From the NCBI GenBank assembly GCA_921293015.1, contig OV121090.1, positions 1 through 64,000 of the forward strand: a DNA stretch of 64,000 nt, in the 5' to 3' direction. The position numbers were made by a program, and so were the translations under genes. Origin of the DNA: Phorcus lineatus. Its lineage: Eukaryota > Mollusca > Gastropoda > Trochida > Trochidae. The notes under the pieces were generated by a model that ran no database searches, was not told where the DNA came from, and saw only the letters and a list, made by a program, of their open reading frames with translations. This document shows positions 50,701 to 61,100 of the stretch, piece after piece (within the stretch, counting starts at the first letter, position 1; the number at the start of each line of letters is the position of its first letter).

Positions 50701-53700
50701 GCATTTTCATTATTCGACTGCATAACCCTCATTTAGACCCGTTTATATGGCCTTTGCCCAACTAGATTAGTCACTTATCTTGCAGAAAATAACAAATAAA
50801 CTGTGCTTTTGTCAGAAAAGATCTTTGAATTAGCAAATGCGTTCACAAACAGGCATAGTGCTGTGTAAATCTGAGTTGAACGCATTTTCATTTTTCGACT
50901 GTATAACCCTCATTTAGACCCGTCCATAACCTTTGCCCAATTAGATTAGTCATTTATCTTGCAGAATATGCCAAAAAAAATGTGTTTTTGGCAGAAAAGA
51001 TCTTTGAATTAGCAAATGCGTTCACAAACATGCGTGTTACTGTGTATATCTGAGTTGAATGCATTTTCATTTGTCGAATGCATAACCCTCATTTAGACCT
51101 GTTTATAACCTTTGCCCAACTAGGTTAGTCACTTATCTTGCAGAACATGCCAAATAAACTGTGTTTTTGGCAGAAAATATCTTTGAATTTGCAATTGCGT
51201 TCACAAACAGGCGTGTTACTGTGTATATCTGAGTTGAACTCATTTTCATTTTTCGACTGTATAACCCTCATTTAGACCCGTTTATAACCTTTGCCCAACT
51301 AGATTCGTCATTTATCTTGCAGAAAATGCCAAATAAACTGTGTTTTTGTCAGAAAAGATCTTTGAATTTGCAATTGCGTTCACAAACAGGCGTGTTACTG
51401 TGTATATCTGAGTTGAACTCATTTTTATTTTTCGACTGTATAACCCTCATTTAGACCCGTTTATAACCTTTGCTCAAATAGATTCGTCATTTATCTTGCA
51501 GAAAATGCCAAATAAACTGTGTTTTTGTCAGAAAAGATCTTTGAATTTGCGTTCACAAACAGGCTTGTTACTGTCTATATCTGAGTTGAACGCATTTTCA
51601 TTTTTCGACTGTAAAACCCTCAGTTAGTCCCGTTTATAACCATTGCCCAACTAGATTAGTCACTTATCTTGCAGAAAATGCCAAATAAACTGTGTTTTTG
51701 TCAGAAAAATTCTTTGAATTAGCAAATTCGTTCACAAACAGGCTTTGTATTGTGTATATCTGAGTTAAATGCATTTTCATTTTTCGACTATACACCCCTC
51801 ATTTTTACCCGTTTATAACATTTGCCCAACTAGATTAGTCACTTATCTTGCAGAACATGCCAAATAAACTGTGTTTTTGTCAGAAAAGATCTTTGAATTA
51901 CCAAATGCGTTCACAAACGGGCATAGTGCTGTGTATATCTGAGTTGAACGCATTTTAATTTTTCTTATAAATAACCCTCATTTATTCCCGTTTATAACCT
52001 TTGCCCAACTAGATTAGTCACTTTTCTTGCAGAAAATGCCAAATAAACTGTGTTTTTATCAGAAAAGATCTTTGAATTAGCAAATGCGTTCACAAACAGG
52101 CGTGTTACTGTGTATATCTGAGTTGAACGCATTTTCATTTTTCGACTGTATAATTCTCATTTAGACCCGTTTATAACCTTTGCCCAACTAGATTCGTCAC
52201 TTATCTTGCATAACATGCCAAATAAACTGTGTTTTTGTCAGAAAAGATCTTTGAATTAGCAAATGCGTTCACTGCGTTCACAACAGGTGTGGTACTCTGT
52301 ATATCTGAGCTTGAATGCATTTTCATTTGTCGACTGCATAAACCCTCATTTTAGACCCGTTTATATAGCCTTTGCCCAATTAGATTAGTCACTTATCTTG
52401 AAGAAAATGTCAAATAAACTGTGCTTTTGTCAGAAAAGATCTTTGAATTAGCAAATGCGTTCACAAACAAGCGTAATAATGTGTATATCTGAGTTGAACG
52501 CATTTTCATTTTTCGACTATATAACCCTCATTTAGACCCGTTTATAACCTTTGCCCAACTAGATTATTCACTTATCTTTCAGAATATGCCAAAAAAACTG
52601 TGTTTCGGTAAGAAAAGATCTTTGAATTTGCAATTGCGTTCACAAACAGGCGTGTTACTGTGTATATCTGAGTTGAACGCATTTTCCTTTTTCGACTGTA
52701 TAACCCTCATTTAGACCCGTTTATAACCTTTGCCCAACTAGATTAGTCATTTATCTTACAGAATATGCCAAAAAAACAGTGTTTTTGGCAGAAAAGATCT
52801 TTGAATTTGCAATTGCGTTACAAACAGGCGTGTTACTGTGTATATCTGAGTTGAATGCATTTTCATTTGTCGAATGCATAACCCTTATTTAGACCTGTTT
52901 ATAACCTTTGCCCAACTAGGTTAGTCACTTATCTTGCAGAACATGCCAAATAAACTGTGTTTTTGTCAGAAAAGATCTTTGAATTAGCAAATGCGTTCAC
53001 AAACAGGTGTGGTACTCTGTATATCTGAGTTGAATGCATTTTCATTTGTCGACTGCATAACCCTCATTTAGACCCGTTTATATAGCCTTTGCCCAATTAG
53101 ATTAGTCACTTATCTTGAAGAAAATGTCAAATAAACTGTGCTTTTGTCAGAAAAGATCTTTGAATTAGCAAATGCGTTCACAAACAAGCGTAATAATGTG
53201 TATATCTGAGTTGAACGCATTTTCATTTTTTCGACTATATAACCCCTCATTTAGACCCGTTTATAACCTTTGCCCACCTAGATTAGTAATTTATCTTACA
53301 GAATATGCCAAAAAAAACTGTGTTTTTGGCAGAAAAGATCTTTGAATTTGCAATTGCGTTTACAAACAGGCGTGTTACTGTGTATATCTGAGTTGAATGC
53401 ATTTTCATTTGTCGAATGCATAACCCTTATTCAGACCTGTTTATAACCTTTGCCCAACTAGGTTAGTCACTTATCTTGCAGAACATGCCAAATAAACTGT
53501 GGTTTTTGTCAGAAAAGATCTTTGAATTAGCAAATGCGTTCACAAACAGGCGTGATACTGTGTTTATCTCAGTTGAACACATTTTCATTTTTCGACTGTA
53601 AAACCCTCATTTAGACCCGTTTATAACCATTGCCCAACTAGATTAGTCATTTATCTTGCAGAATATGCAAAAAAACACTGTGTTTTTGGCAGAAAAGATC

Positions 53701-55029
53701 TTTGAATTTGCAATTGCGTTCACAAACAGGCGTGTTACTGTGTATATCTGAGTTGAACGCATTTTCATTTTTCGACTGTATAACCCTCATTTAGACCCGT
53801 TTATAACCTTTGCCCAACTAGATTAGTCATTTATCTTACAGAATATGCCAAAAAAACTGTGTTTTTGGCAGAAAAGATCTTTGAATTTGCAATTGCGTTT
53901 ACAAACAGGCGTGTTACTGTGTATATCTGAGTTGAATGCATTTTCATTTGTCGAATGCATAACCCTTATTTAGACCTGTTTATAACCTTTGCCCAACTAG
54001 GTTAGTCACTTATCTTGCAGAACATGCCAAATAAACTGTGGTTTTTGTCAGAAAAGATCTTTGAATTAGCAAATGCGTTCACAAACAGGCGTGATACTGT
54101 GTTTATCTCAGTTGAACACATTTTCATTTTTCGACTGTATAACCCTCATTTAGACCCGTTTATAACCATTGCCCAACTAGATTAGTCATTTATCTTGCGG
54201 AATATGCAAAAAAACACTGTGTTTTTGTGAGAAAAGATCTTTGAATTTGCAATTGCGTTCACAAACAGGCGTGTTACTGTGTATATCTGAGTTGAACGCA
54301 TTTTTATTTTTCGACTGTAAAACCCTCAGTTAGACCCGTTTATAACCATTGCCCAACTAGATTAGTCACTTATCTTGCAGAACATGCCAAATAAACTGTG
54401 GTTTTTTTCAGAAAAGATCTTTGAATTAGCAAATACGTTCACAAACAGGCGTGTTACTGTGTATATCTGAGTTGAACGCATTTTCATTTTTCGACTGTAT
54501 AACCCTCATTTAGACCCGTTTATAACCTTTGCCCAACTAGATTAGTCACTTATCTTGCAGAACATGCCAAATAAACTGTGTTTTTGTCAGAAAAGATCTT
54601 TGAATTAGCAAATGCGTTCACAAACAGGTGTGGTACTCTGTATATCTGAGTTGAATGCATTTTCATTTGTCGACTGCATAACCCTCATTTAGACCCGTTT
54701 ATATAGCCTTTGCCCAATTAGATTAGTCACTTATCTTGAAGAAAATGTCAAATAAACTGTGCTTTTGTCTGAAAAGATCTTTGAATTAGCAAATGCGTTC
54801 ACAAACAAGCGTAATAATGTGTATATCTGAGTTGAACGCATTTTCATTTTTCGACTATATAACCCTCATTTAGACCCGTTTATAACCTTTGCCCAACTAG
54901 ATTAGTCATTTATCTTACAGAATATGCCAAAAAAACTGTGTTTTTGGCAGAAAAGATCTTTGAATTTGCAATTGCGTTTACAAACAGGCGTGTTACTGTG
55001 TATATCTGAGTTGAATGCATTTTCATTTT

Positions 55030-56500
55030 TCGACTGTATAACCCTCATTTAGACCCGTTTATAACCTTTGCCCAACTAGATTAGTCACTTATCTTGCATA
55101 ACATGCCAAATAAACTGTGTTTTTATCAGAAAAGATCTTTGAATTAGCAAATGCGTTCACAAACGGGCATAGTGCTGTGTATATCTGAGTTGAACGCATT
55201 TTAATTTTTCTTATAAATAACCCTCATTTAGTCCCGTTTATAACCTTTGCCCAACTAGATTAGTCACTTTTCTTGCAGAAAATGCCAAATAAACTGTGTT
55301 TTTATCAGAAAAGATCTTTGAATTAGCAAATGCGTTCACAAACAGGCGTGTTACTGTGTATATCTGAGTTGAACGCATTTTCATTTTTCGACTGTATAAT
55401 TCTCATTTAGACCCGTTTATAACCTTTGCCCAACTAGATTCGTCACTTATCTTGCATAACATGCCAAATAAACTGTGTTTTTGTAAGAAAAGATCTTTGA
55501 ATTAGCAAATGCGTTCACAAACAGGTGTGGTACTCTGTATATCTGAGTTGAATGCATTTTCATTTGTCGACTGCATAACCCTCATTTAGACCCGTTTATA
55601 TAGCCTTTGCCCAACTAGATTAGTCACTTATCTTGCAGAAAATGTCAAATAAACTGTGCTTTTGTCAGAAAAGATCTTTGAATTAGCAAATGCGTTCACA
55701 AACAAGCGTAATAATGTGTATATCTGAGTTGAACGCATTTTCATTTTTCGACTGTATAACCCTCATTTAGACCCGTTTATAACCTTTGCCCAACTAGATT
55801 AGTCACTTATCTTGCATAACATGCCAAATAAACTGTGTTTTTATCAGAAAAGATCTTTGAATTACCAAATGCGTTCACAAACGGGCATAGTGCTGTGTAT
55901 ATCTGAGTTGAACGCATTTTCATTTTTCTTATAAATAACCCTCATTTAGTCCCGTTTATAACCTTTGCCCAACTAGATTAGTCACTTTTCTTGCAGAAAA
56001 TGCCAAATAAACTGTGTTTTTATCAGAAAAGATCTTTGAATTAGCAAATGCGTTCACAAACAGGCGTGTTACTGTGTATATCTGAGTTGAACGCATTTTC
56101 ATTTTTCGACTGTATAATTCTCATTTAGACCCGTTTATAACCTTTGCCCAACTAGATTCGTCACTTATCTTGCATAACATGCCAAATAAACTGTGTTTTT
56201 TGTAAGAAAAGATCTTTGAATTAGCAAATGCGTTCACAAACAGGTGTGGTACTCTGTATATCTGAGTTGAATGCATTTTCATTTGTCGACTGCATAACCC
56301 TCATTTAGACCCGTTTATATAGCCTTTGCCCAACTAGATTAGTCACTTATCTTGCAGAAAATGTCAAATAAACTGTGCTTTTGTCAGAAAAGATCTTTGA
56401 ATTAGCAAATGCGTTCACAAACAAGCGTAATAATGTGTATATCTGAGTTGAACGCATTTTCATTTTTCGACTATATAACCCTCATTTAGACCCGTTTATA
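55030..56500 (+). repeat. Tetramer tandem duplication in satellite A, 719-bp period
   Basis: Two adjacent four-monomer units share GTTTTTATCAGAAAAG, TTTTTCTTATAAATAACC, GACTGTATAATTCTC and GTTTATATAGCC in the same order. TAGCCTTTGC is at 55601 and 56320. The period is 4 x 179 plus the 2-bp TATATAG insertion plus one extra T in the second unit. Confidence 0.82.
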
Positions 56501-58169
56501 ACCTTTGCCCAACTAGATTATTCACTTATTTTTCAGAATATGCCAAAAAAACTGTGTTTCTGTAAGAAAAGATCTTTGAATTTGTAATTGCGTTCACAAA
56601 CAGGCGTGATACTGTGTATATCTGAGTTGAACGCATTTTCATTTTTCGACTGTATAACCCTCATTTAGACCCGTTTATAACCTTTGCCCAACTAGATTAG
56701 TCATTTATCTTACAGAATATGCCAAAAAAACTGTGTTTTTGGCAGAAAAGATCTTTGAATTTGCAATTGCGTTTACAAACAGGCGTGTTACTGTGTATAT
56801 CTGAGTTGAATGCATTTTCATTTGTCGAATGCATAACCCTCATTTAGACATGTTTATAACCTTTGCCCAACTAGGTTAGTCACTTATCTTGCAGAACATG
56901 CCAAATAAACTGTGGTTTTTGTCAGAAAAGATCTTTGAATTAGCAAATGCGTTCACAAACAGGCGTGATACTGTGTATATCTCAGTTGAACTTATTTTCA
57001 TTTTTCGACTGTATAACCCTCATTTAGACCCGTTTATAACCATTGCCCAACTAGATTAGTCATTTATCTTGCAGAATATGAAAAAAAACACTGTGTTTTT
57101 GGCAGAAAAGATCTTTGAATTTGCAATTGCGTTCACAAACAGGCGTGTTACTGTGTATATCTGAGTTGAACGCATTTTTATTTTTCGACTGTAAAACCCT
57201 CAGTTAGACCCGTTTATAACCATTGACCAACTAGATTAGTCACTTATCTTGCAGAACATGCCAAATAAACTGTGGTTTTTGTCAGAAAAGATCTTTGAAT
57301 TAGCAAATACGTTCACAAACAGGCGTGTTACTGTGTATATCTGAGTTGAACGTATTTTCATTTTTCGACTGTATAACCCTTATTTAGACCCGTTTATAAC
57401 CTTTGCCCAACTAGATTAGTCACTTATCTTGCATAACATGCCAAATAAACTGTGTTTTTGTCAGAAAAGATCTTTGAATTAGCAAATGCGTTCGCAAACA
57501 GAAAAAGTACTGTGTATATATGAGATGAACGCATTTTAAATTTCGACTGTATAACCCTCATTTATATTGTTTATAACCTTTGCCCAACTAGATTAGTCAC
57601 TTATCTTGCAGAACATGCCAAATAAACTGTGCTTTTGTCAGAAAAGATCTTTGAATTCCCAAATGCGTTCACAAACAAGGGTAATACTGTGTATATCTGA
57701 GTTGAACGCATTTTCATTTTTCGACTGGATAACCCTCTTTTAGACCCGATTATAACCTTTGCCCAACTAGATTAGTCACTTATCTTGCAGAATATGCCAA
57801 AAAAACTGTGTTTTTGTCAGAAAAGATCTTTGAATTTGCAATTGCGTTCACAAACATATCTGAGTTGAACGCATTTTCATTTTTCGACTGTAAAACCCTC
57901 ATTTAGACCCGTTTATAACCTTTGCCCAACTAGATTAGTCACTTATCTTGCAGAATATGCCACATAAACTGTGTTTTTGTCAGAAAAGATCTTTGAATTA
58001 GCAAATGCGTTCACAAACAGAAACAGTACTGTGTATATATGAGATGAACGCATTTTCATTTGTCGACTGCATAACCCTCATTTAGACCCGTTTATAACCT
58101 TTGCCCAACTAGATTAGTCACTTATCTTGCAGAAAATGCCAAATAAACTGTGCTTTTGTCAGAAAAGAT

Positions 58170-58180
58170 CTTTGTTGACC
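58170..58180. other. Abrupt junction between satellite A and satellite B
   Basis: Satellite A ends inside a monomer at AGATCTTTG and satellite B starts at TTGACCGAC (58175). Normal satellite B reads TCTTTGTGGGTTGACC; the junction reads TCTTTGTTGACC. The hexamer TCTTTG is thus shared by both satellites at the breakpoint, with four bases missing, which suggests a microhomology-mediated or illegitimate join. No transposon or unique spacer intervenes. Confidence 0.9.
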
Positions 58181-61100
58181 GACTATGTCTAAGGAGCATA
58201 TACATAGGTCACACGCCTATTTTTGAAAACTTTGATTTTCGCGCGTCGAGGGTTACGGAGCGACTAAAATGGCGATTACGTCAAAATTAACGAAAATCGA
58301 TGAAATTTTTTGCATTGTTTGTCTTTGTGGGTTGACCGACTATGTCTAAGGAGCATATACATAGGTCACACGCCTATTTTTGAAAACTTTGATTTTCGCG
58401 CGTCGAGGGTTACGGAGCGACTAAAATGGCGATTACGTCAAAATTAACGAAAATCGATGAAATTTTTTGCATTGTTTGTCTTTGTGGGTTGACCGACTAT
58501 GTCTAAGGAGCATATACATAGGTCACACGCCTATTTTTGAAAACTTTGATTTTCGCGCGTCGAGGGTTACGGAGCGACTAAAATGGCGATTACGTCAAAA
58601 TTAACGAAAATCGATGAAATTTTTTGCATTGTTTGTCTTTGTGGGTTGACCGACTATGTCTAAGGAGCATATACATAGGTCACACGCCTATTTTTGAAAA
58701 CTTTGATTTTCGCGCGTCGAGGGTTACGGGGCGACTAAAATGGCGATTACGTCAAAATTAACGAAAATCGATGAAATTTTTTGCATTGTTTGTCTTTGTG
58801 GGTTGACCGACTATGTCTAAGGAGCATATACATAGGTCACACGCCTATTTTTGAAAACTTTGATTTTCGCGCGTCGAGGGTTACGGAGCGACTAAAATGG
58901 CGATTACGTCAAAATTAACGAAAATCGATGAAATTTTTTGCATTGTTTGTCTTTGTGGGTTGACCGACTATGTCTAAGGAGCATATACATAGGTCACACG
59001 CCTATTTTTGAAAACTTTGATTTTCGCGCGTCGAGGGTTACGGAGCGACTAAAATGGCGATTACGTCAAAATTAACGAAAATCGATGAAATTTTTTGCAT
59101 TGTTTGTCTTTGTGGGTTGACCGACTATGTCTAAGGAGCATATACATAGGTCACACGCCTATTTTTGAAAACTTTGATTTTCGCGCGTCGAGGGTTACGG
59201 AGCGACTAAAATGGCGATTACGTCAAAATTAACGAAAATCGATGAAATTTTTTGCATTGTTTGTCTTTGTGGGTTGACCGACTATGTCTAAGGAGCATAT
59301 ACATAGGCCACACGCCTATTTTTGAAAACTTTGATTTTCGCGCGTCGAGGGTTACGGAGCGACTAAAATGGCGATTACGTCAAAATTAACGAAAATCGAT
59401 GAAATTTTTTGCATTGTTTGTCTTTGTGGGTTGACCGACTATGTCTAAGGAGCATATACATAGGTCACACGCCTATTTTTGAAAACTTTGATTTTCGCGC
59501 GTCGAGGGTTACGGAGCGACTAAAATGGCGATTACGTCAAAATTAACGAAAATCGATGAAATTTTTTGCATTGTTTGTCTTTGTGGGTTGACCGACTATG
59601 TCTAAGGAGCATATACATAGGTCACACGCCTATTTTTGAAAACTTTGATTTTCGCGCGTCGAGGGTTACGGAGCGACTAAAATGGCGATTACGTCAAAAT
59701 TAACGAAAATCGATGAAATTTTTTGCATTGTTTGTCTTTGTGGGTTGACCGACTATGTCTAAGGAGCATATACATAGGTCACACGCCTATTTTTGAAAAC
59801 TTTGATTTTCGCGCGTCGAGGGTTACGGAGCGACTAAAATGGCGATTACGTCAAAATTAACGAAAATCGATGAAATTTTTTGCATTGTTTGTCTTTGTGG
59901 GTTGACCGACTATGTCTAAGGAGCATATACATAGGTCACACGCCTATTTTTGAAAACTTTGATTTTCGCGCGTCGAGGGTTACGGAGCGACTAAAATGGC
60001 GATTACGTCAAAATTAACGAAAATCGATGAAATTTTTTGCATTGTTTGTCTTTGTGGGTTGACCGACTATGTCTAAGGAGCATATACATAGGTCACACGC
60101 CTATTTTGGAAAACTTTGATTTTCGCGCGTCGAGGGTTACGGAGCGACTAAAATGGCGATTACGTCAAAATTAACGAAAATCGATGAAATTTTTTGCATT
60201 GTTTGTCTTTGTGGGTTGACCGACTATGTCTAAGGAGCATATACATAGGTCACACGCCTATTTTTGAAAACTTTGATTTTCGCGCGTCGAGGGTTACGGA
60301 GCGACTAAAATGGCGATTACGTCAAAATTAACGAAAATCGATGAAATTTTTTGCATTGTTTGTCTTTGTGGGTTGACCGACTATGTCTAAGGAGCATATA
60401 CATAGGTCACACGGCCTATTTTTGAAAACTTTGATTTTCGCGCGTCGAGGGTTACGGAGCGACTAAAATGGCGATTACGTCAAAATTAACGAAAATCGAT
60501 GAAATTTTTGCATTGTTTGTCTTGTGGGTTGACCGACTATGTCTAAGGAGCATATACATAGGTCACACGCCTATTTTTGAAAACTTTGATTTCGCGCGTC
60601 GAGGGTTACGGAGCGACTAAAATGGCGATTACGTCAAAATTAACGAAAATCGATGAAATTTTTTGCATTGTTTGTCTTTGTGGGTTGACCGACTATGTCT
60701 AAGGAGCATATACATAGGTCACACGCCTATTTTTGAAAACTTTGATTTTCGCGCGTCGAGGGTTACGGAGCGACTAAAATGGCGATTACGTCAAAATTAA
60801 CGAAAATCGATGAAATTTTTTGCATTGTTTGTCTTTGTGGGTTGACCGACTATGTCTAAGGAGCATATACATAGGTCACACGCCTATTTTTGAAAACTTT
60901 GATTTTCGCGCGTCGAGGGTTACGGAGCGACTAAAATGGCGATTACGTCAAAATTAACGAAAATCGATGAAATTTTTTGCATTGTTTGTCTTTGTGGGTT
61001 GACCGACTATGTCTAAGGAGCATATACATAGGTCACACGCCTATTTTTGAAAACTTTGATTTCCGCGCGTCGAGGGTTACGGAGCGACTAAAATGGCGAT

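Larger units (their letters stand above)
31524..58174 (+). repeat. Satellite A array, segment 4 (about 149 monomers)
   Basis: Longest uninterrupted block of the 179-bp satellite. Up to about 33.8 kb it continues the variants seen to the left (CACACAAGTTC, short 161-bp monomers). Beyond that, new subtypes dominate: AAACGGGCATAGTGCTGTC, GAATTTGCAATTGCG, AATATGCCAAAAAAACTG, CAGAAAAAGTACTGTG with ATATGAGATGAACGC, GCAAATTCGTTCAC with GACTATACACCCC, and the 2-bp insertion GTTTATATAGCC. The order of these subtypes repeats over kilobases, giving nested higher-order repeats. A 97-codon frame at 36626-36919 spans 1.6 monomers and is incidental. No gene is seen. Confidence 0.97.

Noticed and set aside
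1-58174. CENP-B-box-like motif in satellite A
   Set aside because: The only TTCG contexts (TTTCGACTGTATAACCC and ATTCGTCACTTATC) lack the A and the CGGG part of the core.
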